From: Spongilla lacustris
Lineage: Eukaryota; Porifera; Demospongiae; Spongillida; Spongillidae
Length of the DNA: 64,000 nt
Assembly: GCA_949361645.1 (NCBI GenBank)
Contig: OX442427.1
Span: 5,692,757 to 5,756,756, forward strand
Direction of reading: 5' to 3'
Positions 10,565 through 23,325 of the stretch are shown here, one piece after another; position 1 is the first letter of the stretch, and every line of letters starts with the position of its first letter. The position numbers and the translations under genes are program-made. The notes below the pieces were generated by a model. It saw nothing but the letters and a program-made list of their open reading frames with translations. It did not search any database and was not told the origin of the DNA.

Positions 10565-13108
10565 GTGTACTTGCAGATTTCAATGGCCAATTTACTGTAA
10601 ATGACATCCTATCTCTTGTCACATTTACATGCTATAACTATGCATTTGATATAGGGAGAAACATATTTTTATAGATTTTAGTTAAGACGCTGCTATGGTG
10701 CATGTATGTTACGCTGCTGTTTTATATGTACTGAAGTGAACTATTGAACTATAGTATTAGAATTTAGGGGATGCACGGGATCTACGGGAGTAGCTCTGAG
10801 ACCATTGTATTGCTTGTAATGTCACACTGTGGCAGTGTTGGGATCTGAACTCACACCATCGGAATTGATGTAATGTCACAATACATTATTTTTTTGTATG
10901 ATTAATATTATAAAAATGTATGCGCTTGACAAAACCAGCATGTATGCTCCCTTGTGATTGTCCTGGACATACACCGGTTTCCCCTGCTTCCTCCAAACTT
11001 TTTATCTTTTAAAAACTTTGCGGTTATGGCTACAAGCACAACATGTAGTACCCTAGCAAATTATCTGCCTCAACAAACCACCTTGAAACTATTATTGTTG
11101 GTACCAAGTATTAATTAACCTTGATTTTTAAAAAGTATTTTTATAGTCCACAGATAATGTACTTTACACCATATAATGTTTTAGATTTAGAGATGAGAGG
11201 TGTATGGGAAATTTATTCAAGATGGGGGAAAAAAACTAATAAAATAATTAAGCACATATTTCATTATAAAGCTTACTATAAGTTATAAATATATAATTTT
11301 GCTCTATTCTCCTAATTGTTTACCTATCCTAATCATAATGACGTTTTATTAACATTTTAAACTAATTTTGGATCTTGAATATGTGGGTGTTGATTTTCAA
11401 ATCACGAGGTTACCTGTGTAAGTTGCATTAGAACAACTTAACGTAACAGCTTAAAAATATGCACACTGCTACAAAAATTGCTATTACTGCAAGATATTAT
11501 TAATACTTATTTATAATGTAAAGTATATTAAGGTTCAATAATGCTTGGTACCGACAATAGCTTGTATCAATCAAACAAAATTTAATTTAATGCTAGATAC
11601 CTGCAAATAATTGCTTAAGGTAATGGTGAAGTAAACAGGGATTGAAACATAATTGTAAGCAATATAAAAGGATACAACAAAGGTGCTAAATATAGGACTA
11701 TTGTGTTTTTCATAACCACAAAAAAAAAATTCCAGAGAATGTTTTTTAATTTTTTTATTTTTAATTACTTGTATACTAGGCTAAGCAGGACATTTTCTTA
11801 CTGGTCACCCGACATGGGACAACAAGGGGGGCAGCAAAACATTGGACCCCTTTGATCATTTATTTGAGAGGGGGGGATATAATTATCCCCCACACGCCAC
11901 ACCTAGCTGATTTTGCTTCTTTCTCAAAATGTTGGTATCATGTACCAGGTTGAAATAGCCATTTATTCATCCTCTTCCCTCTAAGGAATTTTTTTTTAAA
12001 TCTTCCACATGCAATTTTTTTCGGTCTTTCTCACAATATTGGCCTGACTTCCATTGGATGTACATGTACAGAAGGTGTCAGGAGTTAGATGCAACTGGTA
12101 TAATATTGTGCCCGTGCAGTGTCCTGGTCTGAGCTTTGAAGTCCCCAGTCATGAGGGGGGAGTCACCTTTGTATAACACCTTGTGGAACTAAAAATGTAT
12201 CACTCAGTGCAGTTTTTACACAATACCTCCAACAGGCTAGGGTGCGCAACAATGGGTGGGGCGCCAGTGACAGGTGCTGCTTCAGTCAGTATACCTCTGT
12301 GCATGCATAATGGCAGCTGCTGCACTACATTCAGTTATTTGTTACACTCAATAGATTGAGACATTCGAAATCGGCATATATTGCATATATGCGTGGAGGC
12401 TGATTGAATGTGCTAGCGAGCAGGTTCTCATCACATTCAGTCAACTATATATCTCTGTGACAGAGAAAGCACAACTCTCCATATCAATTTTTGTTTTCAA
12501 ATGTGACATGGTAGGTACGTAGGTTGAGTTCACTCCCAACAGTCCTAAGGGGGGGGGGGGGGGGCTGGAAGGGGTCATGTGCCCAGAGCTAAGGTTAGGG
12601 GGTGGGGCTCATGGCCGGACAGCACTCTCCTGCCAACCATTCTCCCAACCTACATATATAGGTATGAATGTAGTGATTAGTTTGGCGACCACTTGGACAG
12701 TGTCTACAACGTGCCTCAGATCACCACATTAATTGACCAGTTCTGCAAACTCTGAGCATTACATAATGACTGCCTGCCAGTAGATCTATTTCAAGTAAAG
12801 ATATGTTACCTTATTCATCATGGTTTGGACGCCATGGATAGAAAGCTGGTTTGGCTTACTAATGATTTGCAGGCTTCCGGCAGTCCATCACACCAGTGAT
12901 GATATCACTAGTTGACTGTTGCTTGACTTGCACTCCTATAGTTAGGGGTGGCCCCCACTACACTGGTTTAAAACCATAGGTAACCAGGACATTTTCAAAG
13001 TATTATTAACAAATATACCCAAATTGTTCGTATCATTGCTTGTATTGGTGTTAAGTAAATGATGATGTTAGGTTGAATTAATTTAAAACAATCAAGTTTA
13101 TACAAGAT
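10565..13108. other. AT-rich non-coding stretch
   Basis: No convincing exon. It holds a G tract at 12549-12564, several A/T runs, and a GCTAAATATAGGA motif at 11685 that recurs at 13223 and 13586. Confidence 0.5.
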
Positions 13109-13328
13109 ATAAAAAAAACATTCTCTCTGAGAAGGCAATGGTGGTGTAAAAAGGAAGGGAACAAGAGAGTGGAGATACAATAATCAAGCAACATAAATAT
13201 AATGCATGCCGTTCTACTAAGTGCTAAATATAGGAATAATTATTGTATCTCTACTCTCTTGTTCCCTTCCTTTTTACACCACCATTGCCTTCAAATCCTA
13301 TATACCACTAGAGAGAATGTTTTTTTAT
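13109..13328. mobile_element. Inverted-repeat (MITE-like) element
   Basis: The left arm 13109-13183 and right arm 13240-13328 are reverse complements over about 75-90 bp, for example GGTGGTGTAAAAAGGAAGGG versus CCCTTCCTTTTTACACCACC. No coding capacity. Confidence 0.8.
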
Positions 13329-13473
13329 ATTCACTTTTTTTCTTTTTTTTACTAGTGTACTTACAACCGGCTCGTACGTTTGTATGACAAGCCTTATTGC
13401 CTAGCAACACAATGTTTACATTTATGTTACATTTGCAGCTGTTCTACATCGAAACTCGCGCGCCAAGCTTTAT

Positions 13474-13529
13474 GCTAGTCTGGGGACCAGACTGATGGCT
13501 GTGGCCATCAGTCTGGTCCCCAGACTAGC
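13474..13529. repeat. Perfect 26-bp stem hairpin with 4-nt loop
   Basis: 13474-13499 and 13504-13529 are exact reverse complements separated by TGTG. Each arm is itself a small palindrome (AGTCTGG-GGA-CCAGACT), so the site can form nested cruciforms. Confidence 0.95.
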
Positions 13530-13599
13530 TTTATGCACTGTAGCAGACGCTCGCTTTATTTCAGGATCCGCGCGCATTGTACGTTGCTAAATATAGGAC

Positions 13600-14640
13600 T
13601 TACTATTCACAAATGACGTTGATCCAAATCGTAACTCTGCTCATCACAGCATACACCTCTTTAAATAGAAGCGCGGTTCGCATTGTACCGAACCCGGGAG
13701 GTTTCTAATTCACCGTCTCGGTTTTGGATGTATTCCTCTCTACGTTTGGCTCTTCCCGTGAAGGCATTTTGACAACGCTAGTTAAACATGGCGAACAAAC
13801 AACAAACCATTATGGTACCATAAGTTTCTAATTATACGTATAGGTATTGTCATGGGAACGCTTGTATTAAGTACTCAATATGGCGTAATTATTGCTACCA
13901 AATCTGTATATCTGACACCAATGGGCAGTCGGCAGAAAAATTATACGATTTTTGGTGTAACTGGCACTCTCTAAAACCGTTCCTATCTCGAGTTATACTC
14001 ATCCAGGAAAAACTGTCGGAGGAGAAATTTGGGACTGGGAACGAGAACTACGAGCTTTTTAAAGCAAACCGTTTGGCGACTTGAACAAAACGTTTAAATG
14101 ATCGTCTTTCCATTGTGGTCCGATAGCAACAATGATCTAAACTATCCGTTTCTCGGTTCGTGAGTTATACGCGGGTCGCGTTTTTTTTTTTAATGATTTC
14201 ATGATACGACACAACTCCTATATGATATGAGAGTTACTGCCGTAACTCTCGATAATAACTGTAATGATTTTTCAATAATACTATTAGTACCATAGCAATT
14301 TTTTTAATTACATTATTAATACAATAGTAGTACTATAAACACTGACCCCCCCCCCCCCCCCCCCCTCCTAAAAGTCGAGGTGATATAAGCATTCCTCTGA
14401 ATGAGGCTGCATTACCCCTTTGTGCAAGCACACACATTAAGTGCATGCATGCATGCATGCATGTGTTTAGCTTTCAATTAATAGCCTCCCTCAAGCGCTA
14501 GCTGCTCCACCCCTTTTGGGGGCTCCATAAGGGGGGGTATCTGGACCCCCTCACAGCTCAGACTGACTTCATGTTCAGTGAATCAATTTATGACCCAATG
14601 ATTATGATTATTCAACAAAATTCATCGCTAACAGTCACGA
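13600..14640. other. No gene seen upstream of the dispanin-like gene
   Basis: Holds a C tract at 14346-14365 and a (TGCA)n run at about 14442-14464. It may contain the promoter and 5' UTR of the gene starting at 14647, but I see no TATA box. Confidence 0.4.
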
Positions 14641-14646
14641 GAAGAA

Positions 14647-16467
14647 TGGCCAGCGAAGGTAAGCAGAGCTGCTTGGGTAGTCATAATAGTCAGCCCCCAT
14701 CCTACATGTATAGATACTTCTGTAGATCGATTTACGGAGTCGTGCATACATGACTATACCATGTTCTGCTTGGAGTGGTAATATTTCCGCTGCAAGCGCG
14801 GAGCATAAGTGTCGAAGAAGCCGTTTTTGTATACGATATATGCAAGCCACGTACAAGCTAGCTAAGAAAGAGACTGAAAGTTTAATGCGCCACTGAGGAC
14901 TGAATGCTTAATGTAGTTTTTTCTAAAGTTAAAAGTCATGCAGAGCTATATATAGCTCGCATCGTGATCACCATATCAGTGTGCATGCTTCCATCTCGGT
15001 GCATCTCTGACTCTGTAATGGCGTACGCGTAAATTTACCTTCTTAGCCGGAGGTTATTAAAACTGCTATAACACTCATCCGACAAAAGTTAAAGATCCGA
15101 TATGTTACATTGAAACCGACTACAATTAATTACAATAATAATCAGTGCCTTATAGCTAGCTCGATCTCCAGGTCGGTTGTGTTGGGTGACGCCCCTCATA
15201 GTCCCCACCGATATTTTAGACTGAAATTAGGATTCATGCAGCCAATACCAAACTGATTAACGGTATGTGAACAGCAGGTCAGCTAGTGTGTATGTAATCA
15301 GAGATACTCTTAATTTACTCCGATATAATTACAATGTCTAACTTCATCAATTCGTCGTCTGTTACCAGAAGAAATAAATAACGCATCAACGGAGGCAACA
15401 GACCCTCTCCTACAAGGGCTCCCCGACGTTCCTCCAGCCTACACCCCATCTCAGCCTGCTTTGCTCGGACAGCTGGGAGCATACCATCCTTCACTACCCC
15501 AGTACGAACTGAACAAAGCTCCTCCCCCATACATTCAAGCTCCTCCCCCGGCATATCAGCTCGTAAGCAGTAATTAATTACGAGTAATCTTAAGGCTTTC
15601 ATTATTATTTTTGCAGGAATTCAATCCTAACTTGGTAGTAACAGAACCGCATCACGTGCCTGCAGTACCTGTGCAGGAAGGAGATTCTCTCGACTTCCAC
15701 ATGACACTCTCAATTATCCTCACAGTGCTCTGTGAGATAATGGGTGGGTGGCTGTGCATCGTCTGCACCGTGTCGGCCATTATTTTATCTGAATCAGTAA
15801 GTCATCCTGCATAACAATTGATTTAATACGAGGATTTGAAACAAGCTAGCTATAGGGTGCACTAAGCGAAGTAACAATATGCGTTAAACTCAGCTTGCAT
15901 GGTCGGGGAGGGTCCGGAGCTACCTGGAAGTAAGTGAAAGGCACTAAAGGCAGGCTCAGTCATGAAAATAGCATGCACGTGGGCCTTATTATGGTTATTG
16001 TAATTTAGGCCAGGCCAGACACTGCTCGAGCGCTCATGTTCGTCACAGCAAAAAAAGACCGCGAATCAATTTTTGATTTCATAGATGATTTTAAAATCAC
16101 TTGTAGAATCATCGTATGATTGAACAGTACTCTTACGTACTCTTACGCAAGTGTGTTCTATCATCTATAAAATCAAAAATTGATTTGACGCGTTTTTTTC
16201 CTGTGCGCGTTCGTCACCGAATTGAAATAAACTTCTACATTTGATAGTATATTGATTTGTTAACCGATACCTGCATGTGCAGTGTTAACCTGTTCCCCGA
16301 CCCTATAGGCTAAGCGGGACAGTCTGAAGGGCGACGTCGCGTCGGCAAGGAGAAAGACAAAGAAAGCGTGCTACCTTAACATAGCTGCAGTAATTGCTTA
16401 TTTTGCAGCGGCTATAGCGGTTGCCATTTTGTTCGCTGTGAGAGCAATATTGGCCGTATCGCACTGA
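14647..16467 (+). CDS. CD225/dispanin (IFITM-like) membrane protein, four exons
   Basis: Exons 14647-14659, 15369-15562, 15617-15796 and 16309-16467 join in frame to 181 codons plus TGA, with donors GTAAGC, GTAAGC and GTAAGT. The N-terminal half is Pro-rich and acidic with PPAY and PPPY motifs (residues about 25-70), possible WW-domain or late-domain ligands. Two hydrophobic helices follow (about 98-122 and 145-173). The loop between them reads SESAKRDSLKGDVASARRKT, matching the CD225/dispanin layout: a basic loop with GD and A.RKS/T just before helix 2. The family sits in plasma or endosomal membranes; vertebrate IFITMs block virus-cell fusion. The role here is unknown. The first exon has only 13 coding bases, and the start fits the phase of exon 2. 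The paired Cys before helix 1 typical of IFITMs is not conserved. Confidence 0.78.
16044..16205. mobile_element. MITE with GACCGCGAATCA-type terminus, inside intron 3 of the dispanin-like gene
   Basis: Starts CACAGC, an A run, then GACCGCGAATCAA, and ends TTGATTTGACGCG, a T run, CTGTG: imperfect terminal inverted repeats. The interior is made of short AATCA/TGATT motifs. Related copies lie at 47921 and near 53056. Confidence 0.75.
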
Positions 16468-16528
16468 TCCTTGACCGAATCGAAGAAAGCTACTCTTCAC
16501 GCAACTTCAAAAACGTCATTGCGCATTA

Positions 16529-16534
16529 AATAAA
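16529..16534 (+). terminator. Polyadenylation signal AATAAA of the dispanin-like gene
   Basis: Canonical AATAAA 62 bp after the stop codon at 16465-16467, in a suitable position for 3' end formation. Confidence 0.6.
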
Positions 16535-16939
16535 ATTATATTCAAACAATGAATGTTTTTTTGTGTCACATTTGAATTCAATGTTTGTACTCAAGGAAAT
16601 ATCAGTTTGTGTTTTATGCAATCTCTTTGTAAATTGTTTTATTTATACACTTAAATACTTAAGATTGCCATGAATCTGTACAGGGGGTGAAGATGACTAC
16701 ATCGAGTCTATTAAAAATAATAATCAATTAACACTAAGTGCATGAGCCTACATGGTACCGTATAACTATGATCGATTGTTGCTCAGTGGAGTAGTGTATT
16801 GTGCTGAGTCCTATTACCTTTGTGCTCAGTATGGTTGTGGCTTGCTCTATACTGATACATTGCATATTTTGGTGACGGGGGTGGGATGCATAGTGAATGA
16901 CATTGAAGCTTCAAGGGACTAAAGGAAGCATCTTGAGAG

Positions 16940-17340
16940 AAATGTGTATTCTGGGCTGACTCAGCCTGTGGAATACCTGGGACATGTAGTAAGTAAGAAA
17001 GGGACTGCAGATTCAAAGGTGGAGACAGTACTAAAGGCAAGGGCCCCTTTCCTGGATTGGTTTATTACTATGGCAAGTTCATGCACCAGTTGTATAAGAA
17101 ATATCGCAGCCTTTGAATACCTTGTTAAAAAAGAGTGTGACTTGCATGTGAAAACACTTTTAAACTTGCCAAGAAACAGTTGGCAAAAGCTCTGGTATTG
17201 TGCCATTATGACCCAAAATTGCCATGCAGAGATGCCTCAGCATATGGAGTGGGAGCGGTTTCCTCACATGTATTGGCTGATGGATCAGATGCATTGCTTA
17301 TACATCTCGATCAACTTCAGGGAGTGTGCAACTACTTGCA
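16940..17340 (+). pseudogene. Ty3/gypsy pol remnant (reverse transcriptase C-end and RNase H)
   Basis: Fragments in different frames match the conserved order of Ty3/gypsy pol. VEYLGHVVSKKG near 16968 and a YYGKF piece near 17060 come from the RT thumb region; a KALVLCHYDPKLP then DASAYGVGAV piece near 17185-17260 comes from the start of RNase H. At least two frameshifts and a short internal deletion before the RNase H Asp show it is dead. No LTRs were seen. Confidence 0.8.
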
Positions 17341-17549
17341 TGCGTGTGAATTTCTTCTACGTAGCCAGTTCACTTTTGGTTTCTAAAAACGTCATTGATG
17401 TTATAGCATTTGTCCTGCTTTGGTCCCATGTGTGGGCAGGGTACTCTCTTCTGGGTACTCTCTTCTGCTCCATCTTTGAATGGGTGGTATCTCTGCTGGT
17501 ACAATAGCCTTTGCATCTTTAGAAATAACAATGGAAGAGTTTGAATGCT

Positions 17550-18700
17550 CTGCATCATCTATGATCTGCAAACTTTGCTTGTAGACAAGTGCAAATTGAT
17601 AAGCAATTGCTGTACTCCAGTTCTGGGTGGCATGTGTAATGAAATTTTAGCATTTACATCCTTTCCTTCATGGTGCTGTTTTGCTTGATGTGACCTCTGT
17701 CGATATCCTTCTGTATAGTTGTAACAGGAACTCAGACTTATGTTAAAACCTTTAGGTGCCATTGCAAGAAGGATCTTTCTTGCATGCCACTGGTTGTAGC
17801 AATATCTGTAGGTCTGTACAGAGCAGAGCATGATAGTCTTGGATGACTCTCCAGGAGTGAATCTTCTCCTTGAAAAGCGTATTCTAATGCTGATGGAAGT
17901 TGAGGAAAGTTTTGTGTTTTTAACTTTCTGCCATGGCCTTGCATTAAAGCTTTTATTTCCTTCAACTTTCTTGCATTAATGAGTCGCATTGGTAACTGAT
18001 ACTCTTGGTTAGGTGTTAAGTCACTTCGCACAATTTGTGATGTTTGCTAAAGCTCTGAGTACCTTTCCAGATCAGGGAGTAAATCAGTTTTAGCTCTAGA
18101 AATGCTTCATCTTCTCGTGATACCTTCCAATTCTGCAGTTTGTTTAATGCTTGTCACATGACCAATAAGACCCTTTAATAGTTTTCGATCTCTTGGTGTG
18201 TCCAAGTACTATAGATCCCTTCCAGTTTTTCTTTTAAAACATTGTTTACAATCTCTTTTGAGTTTACAGTTTTCAAAGATATTGAGATTAGTAATTTTTC
18301 AGTATGATTTCCCATCTGCACACCGTCACGATCAATCTAACTACCCACTTCATGTACTAAGTGCATGCTCAATATGAAGGAGCGATCTGTGAAAAAGAGC
18401 AGAATACTGTTTTTCTTTTCTTAGTCACTGTTTAAAACAATATTGAAGTTTTTTTAGTTATGCATACAGAAGTGTTACTTATTGTTCGCTACTTCTAGAA
18501 ACTTCCATATGCAATGTCCTTTTAACATGGCAACTATTCCATTTGTCAATCGTATATTGTTTCCATTTTCCATATAACACAATAGGTTCAATACCCCAGT
18601 ATTTTCTTCGTCTTGCTCCCTGGACAACTGCATATATGCTTCTAATACTACTTTCATGCAGCACCTCACCAATAAGTGACTTCACTCCCAAAAAGTTCAC
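17550..18700 (-). pseudogene. Decayed transposon-type ORF of unknown class
   Basis: Read on the minus strand, overlapping open frames (18031-17738 and 17831-17559) carry RLINARKLKEIKALMQG, EYAFQGEDSLLESHPRLSCS and then FNISLSSCYNYTEGYRQ with VNAKISLHMPPRTGVQQL. This set recalls uncharacterised ORFs that occur in many copies in invertebrate genomes. A further fragment upstream (18700-18479) may be its N-terminal part. It is broken by frameshifts. I could not assign a superfamily. Confidence 0.5.
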
Positions 18701-19106
18701 ATCACAACAATGCAGTGATTAAATCCATCAATTTAAGGTTGGGACTTTATATAACCACTTCCACTATACAATCCTTCCTAAACTTGTATCAATTATTAGC
18801 AGTACACATGCAAGTCACCGATTGTTAATAATCGCATTCTCCCCCTGGACAACTGTCTCAGTAATTATTCACGCCACTTCAACAATAAGCTGGTAGGTTG
18901 ATAAGTAAACACACAGATCCTCTCATCCAAACCAAACCCCTTGGACAACATCCTGAACACAGATTTATAACCTATTAATTTTATTAGTCTGCCCATGGAA
19001 CCTAGGGACCAGTACACTTCGCCCTCTTTGACCTTAAAAAACTCCTCGGACAATCTCCAGAACAAAGCTAAACACTCCATTGTAAGCAATTAATATCATT
19101 AGCATG

Positions 19107-19333
<227 letters not shown>

Positions 19334-19410
19334 TACATTATAACCCCCCCTGGACAACCCCTTATTTTCATCCACCCACCCACCACCCACCCCCCCCCCC
19401 CCCCCCCCCC

Positions 19411-20700
19411 GTGCACTTATTTACTGGAACAGCCCATTCTAGGTTTGTGTTTCCTGCACACACTCTTTTTTACTAAAAAACAAGCAAATCCATCCTGCTT
19501 GCCATATCTTTGGACAGAAATGGGAGAGGTGCATTGATTACTACTGCTTTGGCTTGCATGAACTTCTGTCATTGGTTTAGCAGTATGGACTGCTATGACA
19601 AGCTAATGGCACACTGGGATGAACATGATGACTGGTTTAGCAAACCATTAGACTAGAAACCAACAGTTCAAACCAAACTATGGCCCCAGGCAAAAATTTA
19701 GGGACTGTTCATGGTTTTGGGATTTAAAAAACATTTTATTTAGCCATTAAAATGCTATTTCTGTTTGAGGATGATCCCTGTAGAACAGCTAGATGCAACT
19801 GATGGTACTTGTATTCTGTATCCCCATTGCCTGAACTCATTTGAGTATCAAAAGACATGTGAAGCTTATCAAAGCAATGCTTCATATGCTATGGTATATT
19901 TCTTTGTTCCAGTACACTGACATGTGTACGATACCATTTTCTAACCGTTAATAGAAGAGATCGAAGAACTTTTTATAAATGGAGAGGATGTTTACTTTGC
20001 TGATAGCACTAGTGTTAGAGCATGAGTTTTAGGGCTATACCACTTTTTGTGGCAGCTGATTCTAAGGCACATAGTGAGATTGGCTTGACAAATGCAGGAT
20101 GTTACAGAAGGTGCTGCCACTGTTTTCTTGGTGTAACATATGTACCTGAAAAATGACACTACTATTATCAGAGATTATATATAGATAATCTCTGCTATTA
20201 TGGCCAACTCAGATACAGACACTGGTGAATGCATATTTTATCACCTCTATGATTTATGTGGGTTTGACCCAGTGCTGGATCTTTCAATCGATGCAATGCA
20301 TACCATTGTTCTAAACACGGTAAAAACTGAACTAGAAGCTCAATTAACTCCTTCCAGTTTCAGTGTGTAAATTCCAATTTGAAATTTTCTGTTGCACAAA
20401 ATGACTATTTTTGTGTCTTATTCTCAACACAGCTTAAGTCGTTGACAAAAAGCAGTTAATAAACCATTTCCATCAAACCATATTATTGGATTGCAATTTA
20501 TTTTCAATCATTTTGTTTGGAAATACTTTGCATACATAGAAAGCTGATAATATCCACTGTAACAAATTGGAATGCAAAACAGCTTAATATATAATATATA
20601 ATAATTTTACAATACAACAGAATATATGTAACACATACTAATGTCCATAATCAATACAACAATCCATATTCTTCACTTGGTTCATGTTGTTTTCGATCTA
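19411..20700. other. No gene seen
   Basis: AT-rich, with only short open frames lacking splice borders. An imperfect palindrome (AGAGATTATATATAGATAATCTCT) lies near 20169. Confidence 0.45.
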
Positions 20701-23325
20701 CTATTTCTCTCCTCCTTCTTTGGTTAGCTGGCTAACAAGCTCTGTTGCTGCTTCATGCAGCACTGTAGCATTTTGTCATGGCAAATAAAGGAATGGCTGA
20801 ATGAAAATGGAAAATCAGGGTGCATGATTATGCATGCAATAAGTGTATAAAAAGTTAAATGCAAGGTATGCATCTTTAACATTTATCCAATAAGCTTCGT
20901 AGGCTTGAAATTTCAAGTCTACCAAAGGCTGATATACCTCACTTTTGGAACCATAGAAATTTCAAGTCTACCAAACCTGATATACCTCACTTTTGAATGC
21001 GTTGAAATTTCAAGTCTGATATACATGTACCTCACTTTGGCTGCTTAGAAATTTCAAGTCTACCAAAGCATTTACTTTTGGATGCATAGAAATTTCAAGT
21101 GTACCAAAGCTGATATACTTCACTTTGGATGCTTAGAAATTTCTAGTGTACCAAAGGTAATATACCTCACTTTGGAATTTACCTCACTTCAATTTCAAGT
21201 CTACCAAAGCTGATATACTTTACTTTCTTTCAGATGCATAGAAATTTCAAGTGTACCAAAGCTGATATATCACTTTTGGATGCTCAGAAATTTCAAGGCT
21301 ACCAAAGCTGATACATATTGAGTGTCTGTAAGTATAACTCACTTTTGTCCTTTCCACATGACAGAACTAAATGTTCTCAATTGATAGACTGGAGATCAGT
21401 TCTTCATACATATTTGTGCCAGTAAAAAGTTGCCTCTGCTGCTCACATATATAGCCCTTCCAGTTCATATGCTGATGTCAACGAGAGATTATGTTTTAAT
21501 GTTTGAAGCTATATTTATGGCCTTCACTGTCCATAAATAGGACTCTCTGTAGATAAAATTTAGGATAGACATCGTCTATGTGCTAAACTGTAAATGCAAA
21601 AGAAGCTCCAGCAAACTCACATTTTCACATTCTTCATTATCTAAGACAAAGATATGGTAGGATATTCGTAGTGTGTGACAATTAGAATGTACATGTTGCC
21701 TGTGAATGGGGATGTACATGGTGTGTGACAGTGGGATATTCATGGTGTGTGCGTGTGTGTGTGTGCTCTATCGTTAGATGGTGTGTGTGACAGTGGGAAT
21801 GTATTGGGGTATAATTATATATATAATTAATTTTAGTGTCCAGCAAAATCGGGCTTGTGGGGTTATAATTTTATCACTATAAAAACAACTAAACAACACA
21901 TCTTCGCGACGGTGCTACCTTTCCCTTTCAAATTTCGTACACTTGTTCCCACACCATTGCTCTGTGTGAAAATCGATTTTTGTGATCTACACCTTTTCCG
22001 TGCCTTGGATACAACAATCGTTAACCCCGCGGGTTAGAAATCCACATTTCTCCACGTACGAGTGTTGAAAACGTGTCAAATTCGGAGTGTGCATAGAGGA
22101 GTCCTGTAGCTATTGATTAGTTCTGTTCGTTAGTTTCTGAATCATCCGTTACGGAGATACAGTTGAGCAAACTACAGGCTCATTTTCCCGCTTGATTCGC
22201 GCCAATGATATAATCACCGCCTTTCCATTCACTGAGCGGGACGCGATTTCATTGGCGCGAATCAAGCGAGAAAACGTGCCCGTGGTTTGTTCAACTGTAT
22301 CTCCGTAACGGATGATATAGAAATTAACGAACTGAACAAATCAATAGCTACAGGACTCCTTTATGTGCAACCAGAATTTGACGCGTTTTAAACACTCGTA
22401 CGTGGAGAAATGAGGAATTCTAACCCGCGGGGTTAACGATTGTTGTATCCACGGCATGGAAAATGTGTAGATCACAAAAATCGATTTTCACACAGAGAAA
22501 TGGTGTGGGAACAAGTGTACGAAATTTGAAAGGAAAATGTAGTACCGTCACGAAGATGTGTTGTTTAGTACAACGTGCAATTTTTATGGTGATAAAATTA
22601 TAACCCGATTTTGCTGGACACTGTCCCATATAATTATACTGATTATGCGTATATGCGCACATTGTATATGCACGTGAGTATGAGATACATGTACATACCA
22701 AGAAAGCAGGATTCAAGTCCTTTGTCAAAATGATCAGGCATATTAACTTCCGTGTCAATTTTCCTCCGTTTAGGCTGCAATGATGATGCACCTACTGTAC
22801 ATTGATCTTCTCGTTGTCTACTTCCTGCATGATTGTTTGAATGGGCTTGGTTTTAAAGCTAAAATAAATATGATCGTTTAATTAAGGAGCCGGTAAATCA
22901 TTTGTTACAATGTACCTTTAGATGGAACACCTGTACCGAATCTTCCGTCCGAAGACATATGAGGTTTCACTTTATTCTGCCAAATTGGAAGTCGCTCCAG
23001 CTCGTTTGAAAAGTCATTCTCCGACGAGTCGACGTGTCAGGTGATAGTTGTCTCGCAGCTAGGTGAGGTACCAGATTTTAACTACAAAAAGAAATTAATA
23101 GAACGATATTAAACCATTGAGCAATCGCGGTGTGGTTTTGATACGAATAACACTTACAACCAAGAATGACTTCTCAACTTTTTTGAAGTCTTTCACGTCC
23201 ATCACGGCACCTACGTACGGACGATTTCCTTCATCAATACAGTTACCTTCTGCTCTCATTCTTTCACCTCTCTTGATTAAAACCACAAATGTATCGCCAT
23301 CAACTCTTAAGCACCACAAGGACAT
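20701..23325 (-). CDS. Candidate four-exon gene of unknown family (one in-frame TGA)
   Basis: Minus-strand exons 23325-23158 (56 codons from ATG, donor GTAAGT), 23081-22916, 22845-22699 and 20762-20701 (ending TAG) have mutually consistent phases. The first exon starts MSLWCLRVDGDTFVV; the third holds a basic KRRK nuclear-signal-like patch; the last ends LVSQLTKEGGEK. Exon 2 as drawn has a TGA at its 15th codon. Either its true acceptor lies just downstream (an in-phase AG exists near 23018), or the TGA is an error or a real break. I do not recognise the protein. The last intron holds a minisatellite and a 788-bp foldback. It starts 235 bp from the divergent gene at 23560. Confidence 0.4.
20908..21320. 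repeat. Diverged minisatellite of about 48 bp with GAAATTTCAAG core
   Basis: About eight units of the type GAAATTTCAAGTCTACCAAA, then GCTGATATACCTCACTTTTGG. Length and sequence vary between units. It lies in the last intron of the minus-strand candidate gene. Confidence 0.9.
21835..22622. mobile_element. 788-bp foldback element with AGTGTCCAGC terminal inverted repeats
   Basis: Begins AGTGTCCAGCAAAATCGGG and ends with its exact complement, CCCGATTTTGCTGGACACT. The arms of about 370 bp remain clearly complementary throughout (for example GGTTAACGATTGTTGTATCC against its partner near 22015), with a central loop at about 22213-22250. There is no coding capacity, so a non-autonomous transposon is likely. 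No clear target-site duplication, though ATAATTATA occurs on both sides. Confidence 0.88.

Noticed and set aside
10236..10674. ORF with poly-(CV) tract
   Set aside because: It reads through the GT microsatellite. Only the downstream exon in another frame has splice support.
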